DNA from: Oscillospiraceae bacterium
Lineage (GTDB): Bacteria > Bacillota > Clostridia > Oscillospirales > Ruminococcaceae
Length of the DNA: 64,000 nucleotides
Direction: 5' to 3'
NCBI GenBank assembly: GCA_902790675.1
Contig: CADASU010000002.1
Span: forward strand, 124,001-188,000
Part shown: one piece after another, positions 8,793 to 18,109 of the stretch
How the letters are laid out: each line of letters opens with the position of its first letter
Position numbering within the stretch: position 1 is the first letter of the stretch
Program-made: the position numbers and the translations under genes
The notes under the pieces: model-generated
The model's database searches: none
What the model was told of the DNA's origin: nothing
Seen by the model: the letters and a program-made list of their open reading frames with translations, nothing else

Positions 8793-9961
8793 ATAGGTAA
8801 CCACCTCCATTTAAAATTTTTTTGACAAATCTGATTATAGCATTCAAACGTTTTAGGATGAATTAAAACTTCTCTCTCACAAAGCAAAGTTATACACTTT
8901 TTTAGCTGAAACAACAACGCCTTGTCAAGATCTTTTTTTACTATTTCACGCTCAATTTCCACATCTTCATGTTTTCTATCTTCACTAACACAGTCAGCCA
9001 TATAAATTATCTTTTCAAACGTAGTCATATCTCGATTACCGGTAGTATGATATTTTATAGAACTTATAATTTGCTCATTTTCAATACCCAAATATTTTTC
9101 ACAGTATATTGCTCCAGCAATAGAATGCCATATTTGAGGAGTTTTTTGCTCAATCTCATTCAATTCTACTCCACTGTCTTTCATAATACGCAATAAATAT
9201 TTATCATCTTGTTCTTTGACTATATCATGTAAAACACCGGCAATTTCAGCTTTTTTTTCATCTTCATTGTAAAGCCTAGCTAAATCTTTAGCCGCTTTTG
9301 CAACCATTTGACAATGATAAAAACGTTTAGATGACAATCGATTCTTAGAAGCGTTGAAACATTCTCTAAATAAGCGATCATTTCCACAATATATATTATT
9401 TTCTAATATGTAATGCTCCACTTTATTATCTAAATAATCAGAACATTTCAATCCTTGAGCATATTTAATACGAACAAACTCTGAAGACACATGCTTAAAT
9501 ATGTTAATTGCTACTTTATGTTCAAATTGTTTTGCCTTTCTTTTCATCAATTTATATTCACATTTTGAAAATGCAACAGGCAAAATAAAAGCCATATCAA
9601 AAATTTTATCATGCTTATATAATAATTCAAAAGATAGAAACAAGTTTGATTCAACTATTAAATATAAATCATCATTACAAAAATTGTTTTTTATTTCTTG
9701 TAATATACTAAAAACACAAGACAAATTACTATCATGTTGTATATTATAAACCATAATATTATCACAGTTGCAGCACGCCAATTTGCAAATTTCACTTCTG
9801 TTTTTAATAGGCGGCAATTCTTCAATTTTATTAATAACTATATTAGATGGAACCAGCAAAATTTTGTCTAAATTATATTTGCTCTTTAACTCATTAGCTA
9901 TAAATATATGTCCATTATGTATAGGATTAAAAGTTGACAAAAAAACTCCAATCTTTGACAT
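8789..9961 (-). CDS. Fused nicotinate-mononucleotide adenylyltransferase-like / YqeK HD-hydrolase protein
   Basis: Two enzymes usually made separately are one 390-residue chain. Residues 1-190 resemble NadD, which adenylates nicotinate mononucleotide in NAD synthesis: a nucleotidylyltransferase NPIHNGH (12-18) and an SSEFVR near 159-164 in place of ISSTxIR. Residues 205-390 are YqeK, an HD-domain hydrolase of diadenosine tetraphosphate in known relatives. Its metal ligands are visible: His216, His245-Asp246, His279, His305 and Asp323. The NadD half is degenerate: the usual GAD substrate loop is replaced by LIVES near 101-105 and the following Trp is absent. It could be a divergent NadD or a decayed one. 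The start overlaps the yhbY stop by one base. Confidence 0.85.
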   Translation of the reverse strand: MSKIGVFLSTFNPIHNGHIFIANELKSKYNLDKILLVPSNIVINKIEELPPIKNRSEICKLACCNCDNIMVYNIQHDSNLSCVFSILQEIKNNFCNDDLYLIVESNLFLSFELLYKHDKIFDMAFILPVAFSKCEYKLMKRKAKQFEHKVAINIFKHVSSEFVRIKYAQGLKCSDYLDNKVEHYILENNIYCGNDRLFRECFNASKNRLSSKRFYHCQMVAKAAKDLARLYNEDEKKAEIAGVLHDIVKEQDDKYLLRIMKDSGVELNEIEQKTPQIWHSIAGAIYCEKYLGIENEQIISSIKYHTTGNRDMTTFEKIIYMADCVSEDRKHEDVEIEREIVKKDLDKALLFQLKKCITLLCEREVLIHPKTFECYNQICQKNFKWRWLPI

Positions 9962-10251
9962 TATATTTTTATCCCATCTTTCTTTTTAATGTTTTTCTTA
10001 TAAACAACAAATTTTTTACCTATAACTTGAACTATATCACAATCTAGAATTTCAGATACATTTATGGCAGCTTCTTTTGAATTAATAGGTGCATTATCTA
10101 ATATTTCACATTTAACTAGTTCTCTAGCAACTAATGCACACCTCAAACTCTGAACCACTTCATCTGTTACACCGTTTTTGCCTATATGAACTACAGTCTC
10201 AATGCTATTTGCAATTCCTCTCAATTTAGCTCTTTGTTTACTTGTTATCAT
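9961..10251 (-). CDS. yhbY: YhbY-family RNA-binding protein (CRM domain)
   Basis: A small CRM-domain protein; relatives associate with the pre-50S ribosomal subunit. The 96-residue product has the family start TSKQRAKLRGIANSI, the signature IGKNGVTDEVV and a C-terminal QVIGKKFVVYKK strand. The start is set at 10251 because this ATG overlaps the rdgB stop (ATGA) and sits seven bases from a GGAG site. An in-frame ATG at 10257 would be too close to that site. It is coupled on both sides, to rdgB upstream and nadD-yqeK downstream, which fits a role in ribosome biogenesis together with rsfS. Confidence 0.9.
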   Translation of the reverse strand: MITSKQRAKLRGIANSIETVVHIGKNGVTDEVVQSLRCALVARELVKCEILDNAPINSKEAAINVSEILDCDIVQVIGKKFVVYKKNIKKKDGIKI

Positions 10252-10835
10252 TTCCATTCTCCTATCTTTTTAGCTAATGTTAAAAGAGCTTTTCCACGAT
10301 GACTAACAGCATCTTTCTCTTTTGAACTCATATTAGCAAAACTAACGCCTTTAAATTTAAACAGAGGATCATATCCAAAACCACCATTTCCATCAGGTTC
10401 ATTAGCTATCTCCCCCTCACAAGTTTCAACTATATCGAAGCATTCACCATCCTGATTTACAAAACAAAGTGCACAAACAAATCTTGCTCTTCTATCAGTT
10501 ATTCCATCAAGTTCCTTTAACAACTTTTTATTATTAGATTCAGCTGTTGCATTCAACCCATTATCAGCAGAATATCTAGCAGAATATATTCCTGGCGCAC
10601 CATTAAGGGCAAAAACTTCTAATCCAGAGTCATCGGCTATTACGGGCAACTTAACCACTTTATATGTTTCCATTGCTTTAATTTTAGCATTTTCCAAAAA
10701 ACTATTTCCTGTTTCCACTATATCGCTATGCATTCCGGCATCAGATTTAGATATGACATCAAAACCTAGCGGCTTCAATATTCTTTCAAATTCTCGTATT
10801 TTGCCTTTGTTTTCACTTGCTATAACAACAACCAT
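10248..10835 (-). CDS. rdgB: RdgB/HAM1-type dITP/XTP pyrophosphatase
   Basis: Removes non-canonical purine nucleoside triphosphates (ITP, dITP, XTP) by cutting them to the monophosphate and pyrophosphate, keeping them out of DNA and RNA. Family motifs are clear: ASENKGKIREF near the N-terminus, the VIADDSGLEVFALNGAPGIYSARY catalytic segment, GGFGYDPLF and SHRGKAL near the end. The start at 10835 (MVVVIASENKGK) is preferred; the open frame upstream runs into ftsY and adds residues foreign to the family. The GGAGG site lies in the last codons of ftsY. The product is 195 residues, as usual. Confidence 0.95.
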   Translation of the reverse strand: MVVVIASENKGKIREFERILKPLGFDVISKSDAGMHSDIVETGNSFLENAKIKAMETYKVVKLPVIADDSGLEVFALNGAPGIYSARYSADNGLNATAESNNKKLLKELDGITDRRARFVCALCFVNQDGECFDIVETCEGEIANEPDGNGGFGYDPLFKFKGVSFANMSSKEKDAVSHRGKALLTLAKKIGEWK

Positions 10836-10836
10836 T

Positions 10837-11763
10837 CTATTCTTCCTCCGAATTGCTAGATTCAAATAAAGCTTTAGTAAATAAACCAGCATCAAATGGT
10901 TGCAAATCGTCAATTTGTTCCCCAACACCAATAAATTTTATGGGCAGTCCCAAGTGTTTTTTAATAGATATGACTATTCCGCCTTTAGCTGTTCCATCTA
11001 ATTTAGTTAATATTATTCCTGTTAATCCAGCTGACTTTTCAAACTCTTTGGCTTGAACAACTCCATTTTGACCAGTAGTTGCATCAATAACTAGCAATAT
11101 TTCTAAGTCACATCCAACAGCTTCTCTTTTAACAACATCACTTATCTTCTTTAACTCAGCCATTAAATTTTTCTTATTATGAAGTCTACCTGCGGTATCA
11201 CAAATAGCAATATCTGCGTTTCTTTTTTTTGCAGCAGCAATAGTATCAAACACAACAGCAGCGGGATCTGCTCCCTCTCTATGCTTAACTATAGAACATC
11301 CTACTCTATTGGTCCATATTTCTAACTGTTCTATTGCAGCTGCCCTAAAAGTATCAGCAGCCCCAACAATTACAGAGTTCCCTTCTTCTTTCAATAAATT
11401 TGCCAATTTACCAATAGTGGTTGTTTTACCTACTCCATTAACTCCGAGAACTAAAATAATGCTAGGCTTTGAATTAATATTTAATTGTTCATCACCAGAC
11501 AAAATTTCTTTAATTATTTCTATTAATTCTTGTTTAGCTTCACTAGTAGTTTTTATTTTTTTCTTTTTTATATTTTCTCTAAGCATATCAATTATTTCAA
11601 TAGACGTCTGCATTCCAACATCTGACATTATCAAAACTTCTTCCAATTCTTCATACATGCTATCGGTTATTTTATCACTAGAATCAAAAACATTATTTAA
11701 TTGCTTAGTGATTCCTTTTCTTGTCTTTTTTAAACCAGATTTTAGTTTTTCAAAAAATCCCAT
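10837..11763 (-). CDS. ftsY: Signal recognition particle receptor FtsY
   Basis: The membrane-associated SRP receptor GTPase brings ribosome-nascent chain complexes to the Sec translocon. The 308-residue protein has a short lysine-rich N-terminus (MGFFEKLKSGLKKTRKG), the helical N domain, and the G domain with GVNGVGKTT near residue 113, DTAGRLHNK, TKLDGTAKGG and the closing FIGVGEQIDDLQPF. The acidic A domain of the E. coli protein is absent, which is normal for Firmicutes. A GGGGG ribosome site precedes the ATG. It is downstream of smc, the usual rnc-smc-ftsY order. Confidence 0.97.
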   Translation of the reverse strand: MGFFEKLKSGLKKTRKGITKQLNNVFDSSDKITDSMYEELEEVLIMSDVGMQTSIEIIDMLRENIKKKKIKTTSEAKQELIEIIKEILSGDEQLNINSKPSIILVLGVNGVGKTTTIGKLANLLKEEGNSVIVGAADTFRAAAIEQLEIWTNRVGCSIVKHREGADPAAVVFDTIAAAKKRNADIAICDTAGRLHNKKNLMAELKKISDVVKREAVGCDLEILLVIDATTGQNGVVQAKEFEKSAGLTGIILTKLDGTAKGGIVISIKKHLGLPIKFIGVGEQIDDLQPFDAGLFTKALFESSNSEEE

Positions 11764-11800
11764 ATATTTTACCCCCTACAACAAAACATTTTTATATTTT

Positions 11801-14800
11801 TTAAATATTAATTACTTTATCAGCCTCATAAGTAGATTTTAATTTAAGCAATTTAGATACTCCATCGTCCTGCATAGTAACTCCATATAAAACATCTGCT
11901 TCTTCCATAGTTCCACGCCTATGAGTGATGACAATAAACTGAGTATCATCGTAAATATTTTTTATATATGAAGCAAATTTCGAAACATTAACATCATCTA
12001 AAGCGGCTTCTATTTCATCCAAAATACAAAATGGAGATGGCTTAAATTTTATTATAGCAAAATATATTGCAATAGCAACAAATGCCTTTTCCCCGCCCGA
12101 TAATGCAGATATATTCTTTATTATTTTTCCAGGAGGCTGAACCTCTATATTAATTCCACATTCCAAAACATCATCGCAATCATCTAAAAATAGTTCTGCT
12201 TTTCCTCCGTTAAATAATTGAACAAATATCTGTTTGAAATTTTTATTAATCTCAATAAATGAACTTTTAAATATATTTTTCATTGATGACGTTAAAGATT
12301 TTATTAATTTTTCAAGCTCAATTTTAGATGTTTTAGCATCATTAACCTGAGCATTCAAAAACTCATATCTCTTACTAACTTCTTCATACTCTGATATTGC
12401 TGCTAAATTAACCAACCCAAGTTGTTTAATTTTATCCTTTATCATAATTAAATTTTTCTTAGCATCAAAGTAATCATATTTACAATTAATAGAACTTTGA
12501 GCTTCCGATAAAGTCATGCCATAACATTCCCATATATTTTCAATAATTTTATTATGCTTTTCTTGCAAAATGTTTTTTTGTTCTTCAATTCTTACAAGTT
12601 CATTTCCAAATTTTTCTTTAGTTTGTTGATGATCTTTTTCTAAATCTCTAAATTCCTTAGAATTTTTTTCCATTTCAATCCTATTTAACTGCAAATCATT
12701 TATTTGCTCATCAAACAAAGAGTATTTATTTTTTTCTGACTTTTCCAATAACTTTTCTTTTTGTAAAACTAACTCCTTTTCTTTAACTATTTTCACCTTT
12801 TCTTGAATTTGACTTTCTAAGCTAATTAATTTACTGCTGTTTCCTTCAGATAATTTTTCTATATCTTGAATTCTAGATTTTTCATGATTAATATTATTTA
12901 AAATTTCACTTTTCTTTAAATCAAGCTCATGTAAATTTTTTTCAAATTCAGTTCTTTGCTCTCTTAATCCACCCTGCTTATTTTGAAAAAAGTCCAACTT
13001 TGATTCAATTTCTTTGGTTTTAGATATAACAGAACTTAATTCTTTTTTACAATTACTTTGAGTCAAAGTTAATTTTTCTACTTGTTTGCCAACTTTTTCC
13101 TTTTCAACTTCTAATATTAATATATCTTTATTAATGTTTTCAATAGAGTGTGTTGTTCTTTTTTGCTCGCTAGAAAATTTTACTTTATCTTCAAAACAAA
13201 CTTTTCTCTCACTATCCAAAGCTTTCATTTCAGCTAATATTCTTTCAATATGTGAATTTAACTCTACACATTTATTTTTTACTTCACTATATTTAATTTT
13301 TTGTTCGCCTATTTTTTTCTGCAATAAATCTATTTCATTTTTTCTCGAAAGCAACCCAAAATTTTTATTTTTTGATCCACCAGTAAAAGATCCTCCTGAA
13401 TTTATAATCTGTCCGTCTAAAGTAACTATTTTAAAAGAATATGAATATTTCTTAGCAATAATAATTCCATTATCTAAATTATCAACAACAATCGTCCTTC
13501 CCAAAACACTTTCAATTATATTTCTATATTTATCATCCACATACACAAGACTAGACGCAACACCTATAAATCCCGCACAATCAGCAATACCAACGGTTTT
13601 TATAGTTCTATTTTTAACAGAAGTTATTGGCAAAAATGTTGCTCTTCCAAGCTTTTTTTCTTTTAAAAATTCTATAGCTTTTTTAGCAACAGACTCGTCT
13701 TCCACAACAATATGTTGCAAAACGCCGCCCAGCGCCGATTCAATTGCAGTAGCATATTCAGGCTCAAGCTCCATAAGCTGAGAAACCGTTCCACATATTC
13801 CGTTTAACCAACCACTTTGAGCTGATTTTAAAATATTTTTAACACTATAAGCATATCCATCAAGATTTTTTTCTAAATCATATAATAATTCAATTTTTTG
13901 TTGTTTTTTCGAAATATCTTTATCAATAAGATTAAGATTTTTATTTAATATATCAAACTTATTTTTTTTTGCGTTTAATTTTAAATCATATCCCTCTTTA
14001 GAATTGTCTATATTTTCTATTTTAGAATCAATGCTTTCAATAAGTTCAGCCAATTCATTTTGTTCAGCTTTTAGTTTATCCTCTTGCTGGCTTTTATCTT
14101 CAATATTTTTATCTAAATATAACTGCCTATCATTCAACTCACAAATTCTAGAATTAAACGATGATATATTTAGCGAAAGCTTAGATTTTTCTAAAATACA
14201 CGAATTCAAATCAGCTGTTAGTTCAGCGCAGTTAGAATCTATTCCTTTATATTTTTCATTAAAATTTAAAAATTCAGTTTCAACATCGCTAATGTCATTA
14301 TTTATAACCTCAAATTTTTTTTGTAATTTATTAACTATTTCTTTTCTCTCATTAATTTTATTCGTTAAATTATCTTCATCTATCATCAACGACTTTTTGT
14401 CATTTTTTATTCTATCAATATCAGAACTTATATGTTTTATTTCTTGTGATAAAATTGCAATCTTTGTATTTCTTAAATTAACCTCTTTAATAAAATTTTC
14501 TTTTTCAGTACGTATTCGCTCAATATTTAATTGACAGCTTTGAATATTATCATATGTTTCTTTTATTTTATCAGATAATTCTTCAATATATTGTTTTTCA
14601 TTGTCATAACTCGATTTTATTTTAAATAATTTATCATTGTATTCTCTCAATTTGCAATTAATATTTTCAAAATCTTGAATCCAAATATAAACTTCCAAAT
14701 CTTTCTTTTTCAAATCAAGTTCTTTAAATTTGTTAGCTTTTTCACACTGAATTTTAAGTGGCCCTACGCGACTTTCCAATTCATCAACAATATCTTTCAA

Positions 14801-15370
14801 TCTTATTAAATTTTCTTCCGCAAGTTCTAATTTTTTTTCTGCTTCTTTCTTCCTATATTTGTATTTGGTAATTCCAGCTGCTTCTTCAAATATTTGACGA
14901 CGCTCAGAAGCCTTCGATGACAAAATTTCATCAATCTTACCTTGCCCAACAATAGCATACCCCTCTCTAGATAAACCCGTATCCATTAAAATTTCAGATA
15001 TATCTTTTAAAAGAACGTTTTTTCCGTTAAGAATATATTCGCTATCTCCATTTCTATAATATTTTCTAGCCACAATAATTTCATCTAAGTCTAAATCAAC
15101 TGTCCTATCTTTATTATCAAAAACAAGAGACACTTTAGCGAATCCTGTTGGCTTTCTGTTTTGAGTTCCGAGAAATATAACATCTTCCATCTTTTGTCCA
15201 CGCAAATTCTTCGTAGATTGTTCTCCTAAAACCCATCTTATAGCATCACTAATATTGCTTTTTCCACTTCCATTCGGACCCACAATTGCAGTAAAACCTT
15301 CTTCAAAATCTAGTCGAGTTTTGTCTGGAAATGACTTAAATCCACACAATTCTAAAGATTTTAATTTCAT
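11801..15370 (-). CDS. smc: Chromosome segregation ATPase SMC
   Basis: SMC is the core of the bacterial condensin that loads at the origin and organises the chromosome with ScpA and ScpB, neither of which is in the window. At 1189 residues it is full length. It has an N-terminal Walker A GPNGSGKSN, two long coiled-coil arms with regular Lys/Glu-rich heptads, and a hinge around residues 500-680 with glycine-rich GGSFTGGS near its end. The ABC signature LSGGEKAF lies near residue 1090 and Walker B FCILDEIEAALDD after it. The start has GGAGG eight bases upstream. It sits between a radical SAM gene and ftsY. Confidence 0.97.
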   Translation of the reverse strand: MKLKSLELCGFKSFPDKTRLDFEEGFTAIVGPNGSGKSNISDAIRWVLGEQSTKNLRGQKMEDVIFLGTQNRKPTGFAKVSLVFDNKDRTVDLDLDEIIVARKYYRNGDSEYILNGKNVLLKDISEILMDTGLSREGYAIVGQGKIDEILSSKASERRQIFEEAAGITKYKYRKKEAEKKLELAEENLIRLKDIVDELESRVGPLKIQCEKANKFKELDLKKKDLEVYIWIQDFENINCKLREYNDKLFKIKSSYDNEKQYIEELSDKIKETYDNIQSCQLNIERIRTEKENFIKEVNLRNTKIAILSQEIKHISSDIDRIKNDKKSLMIDEDNLTNKINERKEIVNKLQKKFEVINNDISDVETEFLNFNEKYKGIDSNCAELTADLNSCILEKSKLSLNISSFNSRICELNDRQLYLDKNIEDKSQQEDKLKAEQNELAELIESIDSKIENIDNSKEGYDLKLNAKKNKFDILNKNLNLIDKDISKKQQKIELLYDLEKNLDGYAYSVKNILKSAQSGWLNGICGTVSQLMELEPEYATAIESALGGVLQHIVVEDESVAKKAIEFLKEKKLGRATFLPITSVKNRTIKTVGIADCAGFIGVASSLVYVDDKYRNIIESVLGRTIVVDNLDNGIIIAKKYSYSFKIVTLDGQIINSGGSFTGGSKNKNFGLLSRKNEIDLLQKKIGEQKIKYSEVKNKCVELNSHIERILAEMKALDSERKVCFEDKVKFSSEQKRTTHSIENINKDILILEVEKEKVGKQVEKLTLTQSNCKKELSSVISKTKEIESKLDFFQNKQGGLREQRTEFEKNLHELDLKKSEILNNINHEKSRIQDIEKLSEGNSSKLISLESQIQEKVKIVKEKELVLQKEKLLEKSEKNKYSLFDEQINDLQLNRIEMEKNSKEFRDLEKDHQQTKEKFGNELVRIEEQKNILQEKHNKIIENIWECYGMTLSEAQSSINCKYDYFDAKKNLIMIKDKIKQLGLVNLAAISEYEEVSKRYEFLNAQVNDAKTSKIELEKLIKSLTSSMKNIFKSSFIEINKNFKQIFVQLFNGGKAELFLDDCDDVLECGINIEVQPPGKIIKNISALSGGEKAFVAIAIYFAIIKFKPSPFCILDEIEAALDDVNVSKFASYIKNIYDDTQFIVITHRRGTMEEADVLYGVTMQDDGVSKLLKLKSTYEADKVINI

Positions 15371-15396
15371 TCAAACGTCCTCCGAAACCACTATTA

Positions 15397-16395
15397 CTAA
15401 ATCAACTGTAATTCACCAATATCAATAGACTTATCACCAATAACTTTTACCAAATATCCTGCATCTTTTAATACTTTAATATTGCTTTTTTTATGGCCAA
15501 TTACTTTAGATACTTCAGATGAATTAACTAAAATTTTATATAATCCTGTTTGTAAATTTTTAAATAAACGTTTTAATTTCTTCAAATATATTCTGCTTTC
15601 ACAAAGCTCTTTAAAAGCAGGATGATATAAACCAGCGACAATGTCTTTCTCCATTGTTTTTTGAGCATGTAAACCAAGTCTTATAACTTTTATATTATTA
15701 TTATTAAATAATTCTAATAGTTTAGAACACAATTCGATTCCTTCGTCTAAACTGGGCGGCACATATTGTCCAGAATTATACCAGCTTTCAATTAAGCTCC
15801 CCTTAAAAATAACAACGGGATATATTCTTATTGTTTCAGGATGTATATCAATAACTTTTTTAGCAGTGTCAATAACACTCTGTTTACTTTGCCCAGGCAA
15901 TCCAACCATTATCTGCATTCCCAATTCAATATCATATTCAAATATTTTTTTACAAGCTTGCTCTATTTGATATGATGTGTGTCCTCTTAAATTTTTTCTT
16001 AAAACATAATCGTCCATACTTTGCGCTCCGAGTTCTATGGAAGTTACAGACTTTTCTTTTAAAATATGTAATATTTCATCATTTATAGCATCTGGCCTTG
16101 TAGATATCCTTATTCCACTAAAACCATCGTTTCCTATAAATTCTCGAACACAATCTAAATATCCAATCATTAAATTACGATCTATTGCTGTAAAACTCCC
16201 GCCAAAAAAAGCAATTTGAGTATTACGCCTCTGTTTTGATGTCATACGATTATATTCTCTTTTGCATGTCAGTTTAATTTCATAAAAAGAAGGAGCCTCT
16301 ATCGATCCTGATATTATTCTTTGATTGCAAAACGAACACAAATTACTACATCCCATATGCGGTATAAAAAAAGCTATATTTGAATGTGTAGACAT
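15397..16395 (-). CDS. Elp3-like radical SAM protein
   Basis: The N-terminus has the iron-sulfur cluster motif CSNLCSFC (Cys16, 20, 23), followed by AFFGGSFTAID, the RISTRPDAI and SIELGAQSMDD strands and an MVGLPGQ segment. These are typical of the Elp3-like radical SAM branch. The 332 residues lack the acetyltransferase domain of true Elp3, so a tRNA wobble-acetylating role is not supported. Related genes sit beside rnc and smc in other Clostridia; their substrate is not known to me. The ribosome site is formed by the GGGGG at the end of rnc, six bases away. It is probably co-translated with rnc. Confidence 0.85.
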   Translation of the reverse strand: MSTHSNIAFFIPHMGCSNLCSFCNQRIISGSIEAPSFYEIKLTCKREYNRMTSKQRRNTQIAFFGGSFTAIDRNLMIGYLDCVREFIGNDGFSGIRISTRPDAINDEILHILKEKSVTSIELGAQSMDDYVLRKNLRGHTSYQIEQACKKIFEYDIELGMQIMVGLPGQSKQSVIDTAKKVIDIHPETIRIYPVVIFKGSLIESWYNSGQYVPPSLDEGIELCSKLLELFNNNNIKVIRLGLHAQKTMEKDIVAGLYHPAFKELCESRIYLKKLKRLFKNLQTGLYKILVNSSEVSKVIGHKKSNIKVLKDAGYLVKVIGDKSIDIGELQLI

Positions 16396-16401
16396 TAAAT
16401 A

Positions 16402-17076
16402 CTATACCCCCATCAACTGCAAAGCCTGCTTTGCCGCATTTTGCTCAGCACGTTTCTTGCTTTTTCCAATACCCCTACCAATTACATTAGAATTTAAATG
16501 TAGCTCAACTTCAAAAATTTTATTATGATCCGGCCCACTTTCATTGACCAAAACATATTCTACTTTTTCTTCTGGATTTTGTTGAATAATTTCTTGCAAC
16601 CTAGTTTTATAATCGGTTAAATGATCAATCTTTTTCATATTTTCTTTGTTAGGCATAAACTTTAAAACAAATTTTCTAGCAGACTCTATTCCACCATCCA
16701 AATATATTGCTCCGACAAGAGCTTCAAACGCATCTTCTAAATTTGAAAGTCTATTTTGGCCTCCTGAGTTAATCTCACCCTTGCCCATAATTAAAAACTT
16801 GCCAAGATTAATTTCTTTCGCAAACTTAGCAAGTGAATTATCACAAACAAATGACGCTCTTATTCTAGTCAAATCACCTTCAGCATTATTAGGAAAAATT
16901 TTAAACAAATGCTCTGCAATAATAAGAGATATAACCGAGTCACCTAAAAATTCAAGTCTCTCATTATTTTTGCAAAAAGATTTCATTTCATTACTATATG
17001 AGGAATGGGTTAAAGCCGTTTTCAATAAATCTTCATTTTTAAAAAAATAACATATATTTTGTTGTAATTCTTGCAT
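16402..17076 (-). CDS. rnc: Ribonuclease III
   Basis: Cuts double-stranded RNA during rRNA maturation and mRNA turnover. The catalytic domain shows the signature NERLEFLGDSVISLIIAEHLF with its acidic residues, and EDAFEALVGAIYLDGG with the second metal-binding pair. The dsRNA-binding domain occupies the last 70 residues (DYKTRLQEIIQQ ... GIGKSKKRAEQNAAKQAL). The length of 224 is normal. A GGGGGG ribosome site lies in the plsX 3' end. The acpP gene that usually separates plsX and rnc in Firmicutes is absent. Confidence 0.97.
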   Translation of the reverse strand: MQELQQNICYFFKNEDLLKTALTHSSYSNEMKSFCKNNERLEFLGDSVISLIIAEHLFKIFPNNAEGDLTRIRASFVCDNSLAKFAKEINLGKFLIMGKGEINSGGQNRLSNLEDAFEALVGAIYLDGGIESARKFVLKFMPNKENMKKIDHLTDYKTRLQEIIQQNPEEKVEYVLVNESGPDHNKIFEVELHLNSNVIGRGIGKSKKRAEQNAAKQALQLMGV

Positions 17077-17083
17077 AAACTAT

Positions 17084-18088
17084 TTATCCCCCCATCCATT
17101 CTGCAATATTTTTTGACATTTCACCTATTATATTTTGTTTAACACAAATTCTAGCCTGATTTATAGCATTCTTAAAAGCATTAGCATCTGAACTTCCATG
17201 AGCCTTTATAATAGGCTTAGAAACTCCCAAAAGCATTGCTCCACCATATTCCCTATAATCCACAGTCTTTTTTACTTTTTTAATTTGATCTTTTAAAATT
17301 AAAGCTGAAAATTTAGTAAAAACCGAACTAGTAAATATTTCTTTTAACGTACTAATTAAAAATTTAGCCGTGCCTTCAGCGGTTTTTAGCATCATATTTC
17401 CAGATAGTCCATCACAAACAATAACATCACATTTCCCAAAAAAAATATCACGAGCCTCTATGTTTCCAATAAAATTTATACTTTTGCAGTTACTTAATAG
17501 TTTATATCCATATCTATGTGATTCTGTTCCCTTAGAGGACTCTGTTCCCACGTTAGCAAGCCCAATTCTAGGATTATTTATTTCCAACACTCGTTTAGCA
17601 TAAACTGAACCCATTATTCCAAACTGCACAAACATTTCAGGCTTGCAATCCAAATTAGCACCAGCATCTAAAATCATAAAACAACCATTTTTTGTACGAA
17701 GAACGGGCGCTAAAGCAGCCCGTTTAATTCCATGTATTCTGCCAACTAAAACAGACGATCCTACAACCAAAGCGCCCGTGCTACCCGCACTAACAAATGC
17801 ATCTCCAACTCCACTTCTCAAAGCTTTCATTCCAACAGCCATAGAGCTAGAATTTTTAGATCGACGTATTTCTTTAGGGTCCTCGTCAACACTTATAATG
17901 TCTTTTGCATCAATTATTTTTATTTTGGAAATATCAATATTATTTTCAGCAGCAACTTCTTTTAAAATTTTTTCATTTCCAGAAAGAAACAACTCAATAT
18001 CTGAATAAGCTTCTAATGCTAACAAACAACCTTTTATAACATCAATTGGTGCATTATCTCCCCCAAAAGCATCTATAATTATTTTCAT
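17084..18088 (-). CDS. plsX: Phosphate acyltransferase PlsX
   Basis: PlsX makes acyl-phosphate from acyl-ACP, the first committed step of phosphatidic acid synthesis with PlsY. The 334-residue chain begins IIIDAFGGDNAP, carries the GVGDAFVSAGSTGALVVGS and LDAGANLDCKPE segments and ends with HGSSDANAFKNAI, all family hallmarks. The protein is peripheral to the membrane. GGAGATAATG precedes the ATG. It lies between trmFO and rnc, and neither fabD, fabG nor acpP follows as they would in many relatives, so fatty-acid synthesis genes must be elsewhere. Confidence 0.96.
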   Translation of the reverse strand: MKIIIDAFGGDNAPIDVIKGCLLALEAYSDIELFLSGNEKILKEVAAENNIDISKIKIIDAKDIISVDEDPKEIRRSKNSSSMAVGMKALRSGVGDAFVSAGSTGALVVGSSVLVGRIHGIKRAALAPVLRTKNGCFMILDAGANLDCKPEMFVQFGIMGSVYAKRVLEINNPRIGLANVGTESSKGTESHRYGYKLLSNCKSINFIGNIEARDIFFGKCDVIVCDGLSGNMMLKTAEGTAKFLISTLKEIFTSSVFTKFSALILKDQIKKVKKTVDYREYGGAMLLGVSKPIIKAHGSSDANAFKNAINQARICVKQNIIGEMSKNIAEWMGG

Positions 18089-18109
18089 AAAACATTATCT
18101 CCATTTAAA

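Noticed and set aside
10836..10931. Longer N-terminus for rdgB starting inside ftsY
   Set aside because: The 32 extra residues do not belong to the family and lack a ribosome site; the ATG at 10835 has GGAGG and matches the family start.
13086..13781. 231-codon open frame on the + strand inside smc
   Set aside because: It is antisense to the smc coiled coil and hinge, has no ribosome site, and its Ser/Phe/Ile-rich composition is what the complement of an AT-rich, Lys/Glu-rich gene gives. The same applies to the other + strand frames inside leuS, ftsY, ileS, mutL, lon and clpX.
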